DNA from: Rhodospirillales bacterium
Lineage (GTDB): Bacteria; Pseudomonadota; Alphaproteobacteria; ATCC43930; CGMCC-115725
Length of the DNA stretch: 64,000 nucleotides
Direction: 5' to 3'
Assembly (NCBI GenBank): GCA_947473305.1
Contig: CANJCB010000022.1
Span: 1-64,000 of the forward strand
Below the pieces are notes generated by a model that saw only the letters and a program-made list of their open reading frames with translations, was not told the origin of the DNA and made no database searches. Every line of letters begins with the position of its first letter. Position 1 is the stretch's first letter. Both the position numbers and the translations under genes were made by a program. Positions 42,457 to 51,830 of this stretch are shown here, piece after piece.

Positions 42457-43824
42457 TCACGACGGCTGCAGCATCCGGGTCAGGCTGCGGAAGTCCGCCA
42501 GCTTTTCCAGATTCCAGACCGTGTCGACGATCTCGCGGTAGCGGGCGCTGCCGAGCACCGGAACGATCAGCGTCTCGGCCTTGTCCTTCAGTTCCTGATC
42601 CGTCACCGGGTTCTGCGGCGCGCCCTTGGCGAAGGGAGTCTGATGCTTGAACTGCCGGCCATCGGCAAGCGTCACTTCGACGATGGCGTTCTCGCGCGGC
42701 TTCAGCGATGAATCGATCACGAGTTCGGTGCGATCCATCAGACGGTCCACCATCGGCTCGCCCCGGCGTATCGGGATGTATTGGTCGAGCGTCGCCCTTC
42801 CGCTGGTCGCCGCGACCGCCATGCCGTAGGGCATGCTGAACTGGGCGTCGAGGAGGTTGTCGGTGCGATGGCTGCCGACCATGCGCATGTTGCCAGCATT
42901 GCAGCGCACGAAGACCTTCTCGATGGCCTCGGGCTTGAATTTGCCCTCTTCCATGATCGCGAAGATCGCATCGACGCCCGCATGCACGCCTCGGCAAGAG
43001 GCATAGGGCTTGATGCCTGAATCGAGGATCCTGAACTCGACCCCGAGCTTGTCGAGGGTCACCTCCGGCTTCGCGAGGTCGCCGGTATAGGTCGCGTAGA
43101 AGCCGCCGTAATCGGCCTCAAGCAGATACCGCGGCCCCGTGAGCCCCGCCTGGGCGAGGAAGGCGGCATAGGTGCCCGTCTCGGCCGCCTTGCCGGGGTG
43201 GAAGCGCTTGGTCATGGCGCCATCCACCGCATAGGCCCAGATGCCGCCGGTGAAGGAGCCTGAAATCCCCAGCGCCATAGTGAAGAGCTCGGCATCGAGT
43301 CCCATGGTCCGCGCGGCTCCGGCACTCGCCGCGATGCTGCCGATGGTGCCGGTCCCATGCCATCCCTTATCGACAGGAACCTGATAACCACCACTGCCGT
43401 CGGTGATGCGCTGGGAGAGATCATAGCCCGCCGCCATGGCGACGATCACGTTCTTGCCGGTGGCGCCTGCGGAATCCGCTACTGCGCAGATCGCCGGCAC
43501 GACCACCGCACCGGAATGGCCGCAACCGCCAAAATCGTCGAGTTCCCGGGAATGGGCAGAGGTGCCGTTAACCGTCGCGGCCTGCACAGCGGGGAGCTTC
43601 TGCCGGGAGCCCCAAACCACCGCCGGGCCCGAGGCGCCATTGACAGAAGCGCTCACTCCTTTAAGAACGGCCGTCGTTTCTTCGGTATCAATGCCGGCGG
43701 TGCCGGCGGCTAGCGTATCCAGCAGGAAGCGCTTCGCCGCATGGGTCACATCGGATGGCAGATCCTCATAGCGGCAGGCGCTCCAATAAGCGGCGAGTTC
43801 CGAGGTCAGCGACTTCTTTCCCAT
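42457..43824 (-). CDS. MmgE/PrpD-family protein
   Basis: A 455-residue protein of the MmgE/PrpD family, which includes 2-methylcitrate dehydratase, cis-aconitate decarboxylase and iminodisuccinate epimerase. The R-F-L-L-D-T-L-A-A-G helix near residue 32, G-A-V-V-V-P-A-I, and H-P-G-K-A-A-E-T-G are typical. The ATG at 43824 has ggtggagtaggg upstream; the longer frame only overlaps the amidohydrolase gene. The gene begins five bases after the amidohydrolase stop, so they are co-transcribed. Confidence 0.88.
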   Translation of the reverse strand: MGKKSLTSELAAYWSACRYEDLPSDVTHAAKRFLLDTLAAGTAGIDTEETTAVLKGVSASVNGASGPAVVWGSRQKLPAVQAATVNGTSAHSRELDDFGGCGHSGAVVVPAICAVADSAGATGKNVIVAMAAGYDLSQRITDGSGGYQVPVDKGWHGTGTIGSIAASAGAARTMGLDAELFTMALGISGSFTGGIWAYAVDGAMTKRFHPGKAAETGTYAAFLAQAGLTGPRYLLEADYGGFYATYTGDLAKPEVTLDKLGVEFRILDSGIKPYASCRGVHAGVDAIFAIMEEGKFKPEAIEKVFVRCNAGNMRMVGSHRTDNLLDAQFSMPYGMAVAATSGRATLDQYIPIRRGEPMVDRLMDRTELVIDSSLKPRENAIVEVTLADGRQFKHQTPFAKGAPQNPVTDQELKDKAETLIVPVLGSARYREIVDTVWNLEKLADFRSLTRMLQPS

Positions 43825-43829
43825 CGTCC

Positions 43830-45194
43830 CTACTCCACCAGATAGCCCTTTCGGGTCTTCGGATCGTATTTGAGCTTCGCGTTCAGGAAGATCTTGTGAT
43901 GCTCGAAGAACCATTCCTGGCGGGGTGCGGGCGGGGTCTGGTCGACTGCCTTGCCACCCTTGAAGATATAGTCGAACTTCGACTTGTCTTGGAGGATGAC
44001 GATATCCTTCGTGGGATCGCCGTCGACCACGAGGATGTCGGCATAACGGCCCGGCTCCAGGAGCCCGATCTCATGGCCGAAGCGCTTGAAGCACTTGGCC
44101 GCCGCACCCGTCGCCGTGTGGATCGCCTCGATCGTGCTGAGCCCCATGTCCTCGACGAAGGTTTGTATTTCCCGCGCATGCCAGTCGCCATAGGGAACAG
44201 GCGACCATCCGCATTCAGAGCCCGAAACCAGCGGCACGCCGGCGCGATAGGCCTTCGGGATATTCGTCAGCGCAGCATCGATCTCGCGCTGGGTGGCGCC
44301 GGATGAAGAGGCACCCGCCTGGGCCTTACCGGCCGCGACGATGTTCGTGAGGAGTGTCAGCGTCGGATTGATGATGCAATTGTTCTTCAACGCCCATTCG
44401 ATGCCCTCTTCGTCGATATTGGAGGCATGGAAGAGGATGTCGAAACCCGCCATGGCCGTATGCAGGACCGAATCCCGGGATCGCGCATGAACGGTGCACA
44501 TCTTGCCGAGGCGATGCACTTCCTTGGCGATGAGCTGGTATTCCTCCAGCGTGAAGGCCGAACCATCGAGGCTGTCCGGCGTGATGAGACTATCGTTGGA
44601 GCCCGAGACCTTCACCGCGTCGACCCGGTCCTTCACCTGGTAGCGGATCTGCTCGATGATATCGTCGTTGCTCTTGACCAGCACGCCCGCCTGCCCGACC
44701 GGATAGGGCACAGAGTTGGGGAAGCTGTCCTCCAACCCCTGATGGGTGGTGAGCTGCTTGCCCGAGACCGCGAAGCGCGGCCCTTCGAACATGCCGGCAT
44801 CGATGGCGTCGCGCACGGCCTGCGCTACGTCATAGGTGGTGGCCGCGTCGAAAGCGCTGGTGACGCCAGCTTGAAGAACCTTCTTGGCGTTCCAGATCGC
44901 CTTCAGGGTCCGGAATTCGACCGGCGTATAGAGCGCCAGTTCCTCTTCGGACCGCGCCTCGCCGAAGGAGATATGCGTATGCCCGTCGATCAGGCCCGGC
45001 ATGACGCTGCGGCCGGGCAGGTCGATCTTCTCGAAATTCGGATCCTCGCGGTATTTGCCCGGAAGGTCGTCACGCTTGCCGACCCAGCGGATACGGTCGG
45101 CCTCGAAGACCACGGCACCGCGTTCGATCGGCTGGTCGAGCGAGCCGTCGATCACCTTGCCGTAGACGATGGTGCCGGTTGTGGGAGCGGGCAT
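43830..45194 (-). CDS. Amidohydrolase-family metal-dependent hydrolase
   Basis: A 454-residue metal-dependent hydrolase, similar to imidazolonepropionase and Xaa-Pro dipeptidase-like amidohydrolases. The N-terminal metal site D-G-H-T-H, a later lysine (V-K-V-S-G-S) and histidines in V-H-A-R-S and F-H-A-S-N are present. The final metal-site aspartate, usually in G-T-D, appears as E327 in V-S-G-S-E-C-G-W, which is unusual. No signal peptide. It lies between an alpha/beta hydrolase and MmgE/PrpD in the same operon. Confidence 0.85.
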   Translation of the reverse strand: MPAPTTGTIVYGKVIDGSLDQPIERGAVVFEADRIRWVGKRDDLPGKYREDPNFEKIDLPGRSVMPGLIDGHTHISFGEARSEEELALYTPVEFRTLKAIWNAKKVLQAGVTSAFDAATTYDVAQAVRDAIDAGMFEGPRFAVSGKQLTTHQGLEDSFPNSVPYPVGQAGVLVKSNDDIIEQIRYQVKDRVDAVKVSGSNDSLITPDSLDGSAFTLEEYQLIAKEVHRLGKMCTVHARSRDSVLHTAMAGFDILFHASNIDEEGIEWALKNNCIINPTLTLLTNIVAAGKAQAGASSSGATQREIDAALTNIPKAYRAGVPLVSGSECGWSPVPYGDWHAREIQTFVEDMGLSTIEAIHTATGAAAKCFKRFGHEIGLLEPGRYADILVVDGDPTKDIVILQDKSKFDYIFKGGKAVDQTPPAPRQEWFFEHHKIFLNAKLKYDPKTRKGYLVE

Positions 45195-45204
45195 GAGCGG
45201 TCTC

Positions 45205-46014
45205 CTAGGAAAAGAGCAGGTTGGCGGCAGCGATGAGCTTTTGCGGATGCTCCATCGCGATGGAATGGGAGCAACGGCCGATGAGCGTCACATCCGCCTG
45301 GGGCAGCGACTTGGCGACGGTCAGCGTGAGTTCCGGCGGAAAGCCCCGGTCATCGCGTCCATGGAGCATCGTCACCGGGCATTTGATCCGTGACAGTTCG
45401 TCGGGGCTGAGCACGGCAGCCTCGATGAAGCGGCGCTTGTCGCCTCCGAACATCGACGAGAAATAGGTCTCGTAGTCGCCCTGGAAGAGGACCTTCTCGC
45501 GGTTCGAGATATAAGTCTCGTCGATCAGGGTATGATCGGCGATCAGGCTCTGCGCCGCCTTCAAAAGCTCGTCCCGGTTCTTCGGGAAGGTCCAGGTCCG
45601 GACCGTATGCTCGTTGGGCTCGAAGGTGGCGCCCATGGTCCCGGTGGTCATGACCTTGGCCACGCGGGGCTCGGAAGCCGCGAGCTTCAGAGCCAGGGAA
45701 CCCGAGAGCGAATGACCGATGACGCCGACACGATCGCCCGGGATCTGGCCGATCATCGCCTTGCATTGGCGCAGCCAGAGGTCGAGATCGAAATAGGGCG
45801 GCGCCGGTTTCCGGCCCGAAAGCCCGAAGCCGACGAGATCCATGGCATGGATGTGAAACCGCTCGGCCAGGGGATCGAGCACAAGACGCCAGTTTCCAAG
45901 CGTCGAAGCGCCGGGGCCCGAGCCATGGATCATCAGGATCGGAAACCCCCGCCCGCCCTCGCGATAGTGAACCGGGATACCCTCGAAATTGAATTGCCGT
46001 TCGGTATAAGCCAT
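45205..46014 (-). CDS. Alpha/beta hydrolase
   Basis: A 269-residue hydrolase with a canonical nucleophile elbow G-H-S-L-S-G near residue 98-103, the H-G-S-G-P-G oxyanion loop near residue 30-35 and a C-terminal H in G-R-C-S-H-S. The fold is like meta-cleavage C-C bond hydrolases and carboxylesterases. It is the first gene of an operon with an amidohydrolase (gap of 10 bases) and MmgE/PrpD. GntR-like operator candidates lie upstream at 46082-46091 and 46142-46153. Confidence 0.85.
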   Translation of the reverse strand: MAYTERQFNFEGIPVHYREGGRGFPILMIHGSGPGASTLGNWRLVLDPLAERFHIHAMDLVGFGLSGRKPAPPYFDLDLWLRQCKAMIGQIPGDRVGVIGHSLSGSLALKLAASEPRVAKVMTTGTMGATFEPNEHTVRTWTFPKNRDELLKAAQSLIADHTLIDETYISNREKVLFQGDYETYFSSMFGGDKRRFIEAAVLSPDELSRIKCPVTMLHGRDDRGFPPELTLTVAKSLPQADVTLIGRCSHSIAMEHPQKLIAAANLLFS

Positions 46015-46081
46015 CGAACCCTCGTGCTGAACGCCCGAACCTTAGCGGCAATCGACGAGCCGGGCCAAGCAAAAGCTCAAA

Positions 46082-46091
46082 CTGTATTCAA
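46082..46091. promoter_or_regulatory. GntR-like operator candidate 1
   Basis: ctgtattcaa, one of three sites matching YTGYATNCAW, in the divergent region between the alpha/beta hydrolase and TauD-like genes. Confidence 0.3.
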
Positions 46092-46141
46092 AAGCGTTGT
46101 GCGACCAACAGGGCATCGACTTCGCGGGGCGCGTGCATTAA

Positions 46142-46153
46142 ATTGCATGCAAT
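46142..46153. promoter_or_regulatory. GntR-like operator candidate 2 (perfect palindrome)
   Basis: attgcatgcaat is a perfect 12-base palindrome 63 bases upstream of the TauD-like start. Its core ttgcatgcaa fits the same YTGYATNCAW pattern and starts 61 bases from site 1, about six helical turns. Confidence 0.4.
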
Positions 46154-46215
46154 GACCGGCGCGGACGGCATATTGGCTCGCCTCGCCCGGAGTTGGCCTT
46201 GTATGGAGTGATCCC

Positions 46216-47277
46216 ATGACCGTAATGCCCATGATCCGGCACCAGATCAACAATCAAGGCGCCTGGAAAGGCAGCGACTTCAAGAACGGCAAGAGCGATA
46301 TTGCCTTCGAATTCACGCCGGCGCACATCAAGGCTTTCGACGAGATCCTGGCTAAGATCCAGGCGGAAAAGCTGACGCTCAACGATCTTGAACTGAAGCA
46401 TTTCGATCATCCGGCGCTCAACGCCGATCTCAAGAAGGTGTTTACGGAAATCCAGGATGGCCGTGGCATCGTCATCATGCGGCCCTTCCCCGTCGACAAA
46501 TACTCCGAGGAAGAGATCGGCTTCCTCTACTGGGGCATCGGCACCCACTTCGGCTACGGCGTCTCGCAAAGCGTGCTCGGCGACCGGCTGGGCCATGTGC
46601 AGGATCATACCAAGACCGATCCCAACGCCCGCGCCTATCGCGCCAACCGGGAATTGACGCTCCATACCGACATGTCGGATATCGTCTCGCTCTGCTCGCT
46701 GCAGAAGTCGAAGAGCGGCGGCTTCAGCCGTTTCGCGAGCGCGATCACCATCCACAACGAGATGCTGCGGGATTGCCCCGATCTGCTGGAAGCCCTTTAC
46801 GAGGGCTATCCCTATCATCGCCACGGCGAACAGAAGGCCGGCGACGCGCCGATCACGCCCCACAATGTCCCGCTCTTCTCGCAGCGGGAAGGCTATCTGA
46901 CCGTGCGTTATGTGCGGACCTATATGACCTCGGCCGCCAAGGAGATGGGCAAGGAACTGCCGCCGAAGCTGCTCGAGGCGCTCGATTATTTCGACGCCAT
47001 GGCCTGCCGCCCCGACATCATGCTGGAATTCATGCTGGAGCCCGGCGAGGCGGTCTTCGTGAACAATCACACCGTCATGCATGCCCGTACCGGCTTCAAG
47101 GATGGCGATCTGCCCCATGAGCGCCGCCACCTGCTGCGCCTCTGGCTGGACGTTGAGAATGGCCGCCCGGTGGTGCCCGAAATCGACATCTACGGCACGG
47201 CGGGCATGGGCCGCGGCGGCATCGGCGCCCAGGACGGGAAGACCCCCTCCTTCAACCAGGAAACCCTTCAATATTGA
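46216..47277 (+). CDS. TauD/TfdA-family 2-oxoglutarate/Fe(II) dioxygenase
   Basis: A 353-residue dioxygenase. The iron ligands H150-x-D152 and H289 and the 2-oxoglutarate arginine near R304-R308 (R-H-L-L-R-L-W) are in place. The family hydroxylates or cleaves sulfonates, phenoxy acids, trimethyllysine and others. The N-terminal 60 residues are longer than in TauD, as in gamma-butyrobetaine or TfdA-like relatives. It is followed seven bases later by the molybdopterin-binding subunit gene. Confidence 0.9.
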   Translation: MTVMPMIRHQINNQGAWKGSDFKNGKSDIAFEFTPAHIKAFDEILAKIQAEKLTLNDLELKHFDHPALNADLKKVFTEIQDGRGIVIMRPFPVDKYSEEEIGFLYWGIGTHFGYGVSQSVLGDRLGHVQDHTKTDPNARAYRANRELTLHTDMSDIVSLCSLQKSKSGGFSRFASAITIHNEMLRDCPDLLEALYEGYPYHRHGEQKAGDAPITPHNVPLFSQREGYLTVRYVRTYMTSAAKEMGKELPPKLLEALDYFDAMACRPDIMLEFMLEPGEAVFVNNHTVMHARTGFKDGDLPHERRHLLRLWLDVENGRPVVPEIDIYGTAGMGRGGIGAQDGKTPSFNQETLQY

Positions 47278-47284
47278 CCTGGAA

Positions 47285-49624
47285 ATGGTAGCGCTTGGCC
47301 AGACGGCCAAGCGCGAAGGGGGAGCGGCGAAGGGACTTATCGGCACGTCCCTTCCGCGCGCGGAAGACGGACGGCTCCTGACTGGCAGGGGTCGTTTTAT
47401 TGATGACCTCTCCTTTCCCCGCATGGTCCATGCGGTGGCAGTGCGTAGCCCTGCCGCCCATGGCCTCATCCGCAAGATCGATCTGAGCGAAGCGCTCGCG
47501 CTGCCAGGCGTCCTCGCCGCCATTTCCTTCGCCGATGTCGCCGACTATGTGAAAGTGATCCCGATCCGCATCGGCGGAATGCCGGGCTTCGAGCATTTCC
47601 TGCAATTTCCGCTGGCGCGCGACCGGGTGCGCTTCGTGGGTGAGCCGGTGGCGATGGTGGTCGCCGAGACCCGCTATATCGCCGAGGACGCGGCAAACCT
47701 TGTCACCGTGGACATCGAGGAATTGCCGGCCATCGTCACCCTGGCCGGTGCCGAACGCGGCGACCCGCTGATCCATCCCACCGCGGGCACCAATCTTTCG
47801 CGATATAGCGTTTCACGCGGCGATGCGGATGCGGCTTTCGCAAGGGCGCCCTATCGCCGAAAGGAATTCTTCTCAGTCCAGCGCCATGCCGCCAGCCCGA
47901 TGGAAACGCGAGGCCTGATCGCGGTCTGGGAAAATAGCCATATGACGGTTTGGGGGGCTACCAAGATCCCCTTTTTCAACCGAAAAATCCTCTCCAGCAT
48001 GCTGAAATTGCCGGAGAGCGATATCGACCTCATGACCACGGATGTCGGCGGCGGCTTCGGGGTGCGCGGCGAGTTCTATCCCGAGGACTTCCTCGTCCCA
48101 TTCCTGGCGAAGAAGCTGGGGCGACCCGTCAAATGGATCGAAGACCGGCGTGAGCATCTCATCGCCACCAACCATGCCCGTGAAATCTCCTGCGAGTTGG
48201 AGATCGCCTGCGAAAAGGACGGGACGATCCTCGGTCTTAGGGGCCAGCTCGTGGTCGATATCGGGGCTTATGCGCGGGGTACAGGCGGGACGGCGCCGTC
48301 CCGGGCGGGCCAGTTCCTGCCCGGACCCTATCGCATCGCGGATTACGCCTGCGAGGTCGTGGCTCACGTCAGCAACAAGACACCGACCGGCTCCTATCGA
48401 GGTCCAGGCCGTTTCGAGGCCAATTTCTTCCGCGAGCGCCTGATGGACATGGCCGCCCAAGATCTTGGGGTGAGCCCCGTGGAAATGCGCCGCCGAAACC
48501 TCGTCCCCGCGAGCGACATGCCCTATGGCATCGGAAAGCTGGTCACCTACGAGGAAGCGGGCGACTACGACAGCGGCGATTTCCACATCCCTTTGGAGCT
48601 GGTTCTGCAAAAGCTCGATTGGGCGGAAAAGCAGAAGCTCCAGGGCATCGAGATCAACGGCTGGCGCCAGGGGTTTGGCCTCTGCTGTTTTGTCGAAAGC
48701 GGGGGCGGCGGGGGACGAGAGAACGCGAGAATTCGTGTTGACCCGGACGGTCGGATCGCCCTCTCCGTGGGATCGACCCCTATGGGGCAAGGACATGAGA
48801 CCGTGCTGGCCCAGATCTGCGGCGAGGCTCTGGACCTGCCTCTTGATCGCATCCGGGTAATCCACGGATCGACAAACGCTCTCAGTGAAGGCTTCGGCAC
48901 CTGGCATGGTCGCACGATCATCATGGGAGGCAGTGCCATTCTCGCAACGGCCCAGGCGTTTCTGGATCGAGCGACCTCCCTGGCGGCGGATTATCTAGGC
49001 CACCCCAATGTCGAGATCCAATGGCGCGGCGGTCGCTTCGTCCGCAGCGACGAGGGCGCCGAGGTAGACTTGGCGACGCTCGCGGCCTTTGCCGGGGGAC
49101 GCGGCGAGATCATCGACGTGGAAGGCACCTTCGTTCAGAGCAACAAAGCCTTCAGCTATGGGACCCACGGCGCCCATGTGGCGGTCAACGTCAGGACCGG
49201 CCAGGTGCGTCTCATGGACTATGTGGCGACGGAGGATATTGGTCGCGCCATCAACCCGGCCATCGTCCATGGTCAGGTGTTGGGCGGCGTTGTTCAGGGC
49301 TTGGGTGGCACCTTCCTGGAACATCTCGCTTATGACGAAACTGGCCAGCTTCTGACCGGATCCCTGGCCGACTACCTGCTGCCAGGCGCCACCGATTTCG
49401 CTAACATCCGTTGCTTCGGCCTGGAACTGGCGCTGGCGCGAGACAATCCACTCGGGGCAAAGGGTGCCGGCGAGGGCGGCACGGTGGCCGTCAGCGCAGC
49501 GATCGGCAATGCCGTGGCCGCGGCGCTGCGCGGGATCGCCTCGGAAGTGCGGGCCCTTCCGCTTACCCCGCCGCGCGTCTGGGCTCTCATGAACCCCAAA
49601 GAAAAACAACAGGCCCGGGGGTAA
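47285..49624 (+). CDS. Xanthine dehydrogenase-family molybdopterin-binding subunit (solitary)
   Basis: A 779-residue large subunit of the molybdenum hydroxylase family (CoxL/XdhB-like). The N-terminal R-A-E-D-G-R-L-L-T-G-R-G-R-F-I-D-D segment, the molybdopterin-binding V-G-G-G-F-G-V-R-G stretch and the catalytic E730 in G-A-K-G-A-G-E-G-G are present. No FAD subunit or [2Fe-2S] subunit gene lies in the window, so partners must be encoded elsewhere or are absent. The ATG at 47285 is assumed; the ribosome site is weak. Frame upstream of it overlaps the dioxygenase gene. Confidence 0.88.
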   Translation: MVALGQTAKREGGAAKGLIGTSLPRAEDGRLLTGRGRFIDDLSFPRMVHAVAVRSPAAHGLIRKIDLSEALALPGVLAAISFADVADYVKVIPIRIGGMPGFEHFLQFPLARDRVRFVGEPVAMVVAETRYIAEDAANLVTVDIEELPAIVTLAGAERGDPLIHPTAGTNLSRYSVSRGDADAAFARAPYRRKEFFSVQRHAASPMETRGLIAVWENSHMTVWGATKIPFFNRKILSSMLKLPESDIDLMTTDVGGGFGVRGEFYPEDFLVPFLAKKLGRPVKWIEDRREHLIATNHAREISCELEIACEKDGTILGLRGQLVVDIGAYARGTGGTAPSRAGQFLPGPYRIADYACEVVAHVSNKTPTGSYRGPGRFEANFFRERLMDMAAQDLGVSPVEMRRRNLVPASDMPYGIGKLVTYEEAGDYDSGDFHIPLELVLQKLDWAEKQKLQGIEINGWRQGFGLCCFVESGGGGGRENARIRVDPDGRIALSVGSTPMGQGHETVLAQICGEALDLPLDRIRVIHGSTNALSEGFGTWHGRTIIMGGSAILATAQAFLDRATSLAADYLGHPNVEIQWRGGRFVRSDEGAEVDLATLAAFAGGRGEIIDVEGTFVQSNKAFSYGTHGAHVAVNVRTGQVRLMDYVATEDIGRAINPAIVHGQVLGGVVQGLGGTFLEHLAYDETGQLLTGSLADYLLPGATDFANIRCFGLELALARDNPLGAKGAGEGGTVAVSAAIGNAVAAALRGIASEVRALPLTPPRVWALMNPKEKQQARG

Positions 49625-49643
49625 TTCGAAACTAACGGGGCGC

Positions 49644-50714
49644 TTAACCGGCGATCCACTGAGCCCAGCGCTCGTTGATCTTCGCGAGATTGGGCGCCAG
49701 ATAGTCGTCATCCGGCGTGAAGGTCACCTTCAAATGCTCCGGCGCGCTCGGCATCTTATCGACCTCCTGCGGAGTCATATATTTGAATGAGTCGGGGTTC
49801 GAGGGCCCGTAGAACATCCGCTTGCCGAACTCCGCCATGGGCTGCGCCTGAGAAGCGAATTCGATATATTTCCAGGCGAGCTTCGCCCGCGGCGTTCCCT
49901 TGGGCACGAAGCGTTGGGAATAGGTCACCTGTGTCCCGTTCCAGACGATCTGCAAGGGCTCACCCTTCTCGATCAATCCTTGAGCACGGCCGTTCCACAT
50001 GGACATCATCACGACTTCGCCCGACCGGATCAGCTCTTCTGATTGAGCGCCCTGTTTCCACCATACCTTGATATGCGGCTTGATCTCGTTGAGCTTCTTG
50101 AAAGCACGATCGAGATCGAAGGGATAGAGCTTGTCTCTCGGCACGCCATCGGCCAGCAACGCGAAGGCGATGACAGTATAAGCCTGATCGATGAGTGAAC
50201 GATCGCCCGGAAATTTCTTTACGTCCCAGAAATCGGCCCAGCTCTGTGGCCCGCCATTGGGGAACTTGTCCTTGCGATAGACGAGGCCGCTGCCGATCGA
50301 TGTGGAAGCAACGCTGTAGTCCTTGTAGATCGTGCCGGGCGTAATCTTGCTCTTGTCGAGGACCGAGTAGTCGATCTTCTCGAGCAGATTTTCTTCGATC
50401 ATCTGACGGGCCTCGCCCATCGAAATCTCGGTCACATCCCAGTCGTAAGTGTTGGACTGGACCTGTGCCTTGAGTTTCGCCATCGAAACAGGCGCAACAG
50501 GACGAACCTGGATACCCGTCTTCTCGGTAAAGGGCTTGAAGAGAGACACCTGCTCGGCCTCGGTGAAAGTCCCACCCCAGGTATTGACGTAAAGCACGTC
50601 CTCGGCCATCGCGGGCCGCGTGATGATCGCCGGCGTCGCAAGCACCACCGCCGACGCCGCGCCGCTCTGCAGGAGCGTCCTGCGGCTGATCCCCTGACCC
50701 AGATGTTTCTTCAT
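49644..50714 (-). CDS. Extracellular solute-binding protein, PotD/spermidine-type
   Basis: A 356-residue periplasmic protein with a Tat-type signal (S-R-R-T-L-L-Q near residue 10, cleavage after A-M-A). The SBP_bac_8 fold is indicated by Y-V-N-T-W-G-G-T-F and G-L-V-Y-R-K-D. It fits polyamine or related organic amine transporters. No permease or ATPase is adjacent; the partial PotA-like ATPase at 1-140 is too far away to be linked. The ATG at 50714 follows a gggagagcgggg site. Confidence 0.88.
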   Translation of the reverse strand: MKKHLGQGISRRTLLQSGAASAVVLATPAIITRPAMAEDVLYVNTWGGTFTEAEQVSLFKPFTEKTGIQVRPVAPVSMAKLKAQVQSNTYDWDVTEISMGEARQMIEENLLEKIDYSVLDKSKITPGTIYKDYSVASTSIGSGLVYRKDKFPNGGPQSWADFWDVKKFPGDRSLIDQAYTVIAFALLADGVPRDKLYPFDLDRAFKKLNEIKPHIKVWWKQGAQSEELIRSGEVVMMSMWNGRAQGLIEKGEPLQIVWNGTQVTYSQRFVPKGTPRAKLAWKYIEFASQAQPMAEFGKRMFYGPSNPDSFKYMTPQEVDKMPSAPEHLKVTFTPDDDYLAPNLAKINERWAQWIAG

Positions 50715-50819
50715 CCCCGCTCTCCCTCTTTCCGTCAAACGCCTGACCGAATGGTCAAGACCTGATGGCGCCCGAGAGATAGCGGGCAAAGCCCACGCGC
50801 GTCAATGGAAAAGCCCAAA

Positions 50820-50829
50820 TTGTATCCAT
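50820..50829. promoter_or_regulatory. GntR-like operator candidate 3
   Basis: ttgtatccat lies upstream of the PotD-like gene and fits the YTGYATNCAW pattern. The longer caaattgtatcca (50816-50828) matches caaactgtattca (46078-46090) at 11 of 13 positions. Confidence 0.3.
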
Positions 50830-50957
50830 TTTTGACCGCAATGTTGAGAGGCTACAGCCTATGGATGAAACAAGTCGAAATCTTGAACTGACGAGGTTTC
50901 CCTCCGAAAACCTGCCGATCACCGCCGTACGCGATTCCCAATTTTCAGGCCTCGCTC

Positions 50958-51830
50958 CTAGCGTCTTTTGGGATCGAGCGCGTCCCTCAAGCCGTCTCCG
51001 AAGATGTTGACCGCCAGCACCACGGCGAAGATCGCCACGCCGGGCCAGATCGCGATCCAGGGCGCGGCGGCAAGATAGCGCTGACCCGCATTGAGCATGC
51101 TGCCCCAAGAGGGTGCGGGGGGCGCCTGCCCCAATCCCAGGAACGAAAGACTGGCTTCGGCGATGATCGCGGCAGCGACCGTGATGCAGGCCTGCACCAG
51201 AAGCGGCGGCACCATATTCGGCAGGATGTGCCGCCAGGCGATGCGAAAAGGTGAATTCCCGATGGCGCGGGCCGCTTCCACATAATCCTCGCTCTTGAGC
51301 GACAGGACCGCCCCTCGCGCCAGCCGCACGAAAGTCGGCAGGGCCGCGATACCGATGGCGATCATCGCATTGCCGAGGCTCGGCCCCAGAAAGGCGGTCA
51401 GAGCGATCGCGACGATCAGAAAGGGGATCGCCAGCATGGCATCCGCCACGCGCATGATGACGCTATCGATCCATCCGCCCGCATATCCGGAGAGCAGCCC
51501 GAGAGGGATGCTGAACCCAAGCGCAATGCAGACCGGGATGACCCCCGCCAGCAACGAGGCCCTGGCCCCCCAGATAAGCCGGGCCAGCACGTCGCGCCCC
51601 ACCTCGTCGGTGCCAAGCCAGTGGAGGGCGGAAGGCGGCTTCCGCACCAGGAGGAAATTGGTCGCGATGGGGTTGTAGGGCGAGATCAGGGGCGCCGCGA
51701 GCGCGATAACGATAAAAAGCAGGAGGACGATCCCAGCCGCCACGGCGCTGCGCCGACGCAGAAAGCGCCGGAGAGCCCGATTTCTCGACCGTCGCTCCAA
51801 GGTCTCTTCGCCTGCTGTCGTCACACTCAT
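50958..51830 (-). CDS. ABC transporter permease, DppC/OppC type (second cluster)
   Basis: A 290-residue inner-membrane permease. L-G-T-D-E-V-G-R-D-V-L-A-R-L after the first helix is the DppC hallmark, and the EAA loop is near residue 190-205. The start (ATG 51830) overlaps the stop of the DppB-type gene by four bases. The frame further upstream only shadows that gene. No ATPase genes follow; the next gene downstream is the unrelated PotD-like gene. Confidence 0.9.
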   Translation of the reverse strand: MSVTTAGEETLERRSRNRALRRFLRRRSAVAAGIVLLLFIVIALAAPLISPYNPIATNFLLVRKPPSALHWLGTDEVGRDVLARLIWGARASLLAGVIPVCIALGFSIPLGLLSGYAGGWIDSVIMRVADAMLAIPFLIVAIALTAFLGPSLGNAMIAIGIAALPTFVRLARGAVLSLKSEDYVEAARAIGNSPFRIAWRHILPNMVPPLLVQACITVAAAIIAEASLSFLGLGQAPPAPSWGSMLNAGQRYLAAAPWIAIWPGVAIFAVVLAVNIFGDGLRDALDPKRR

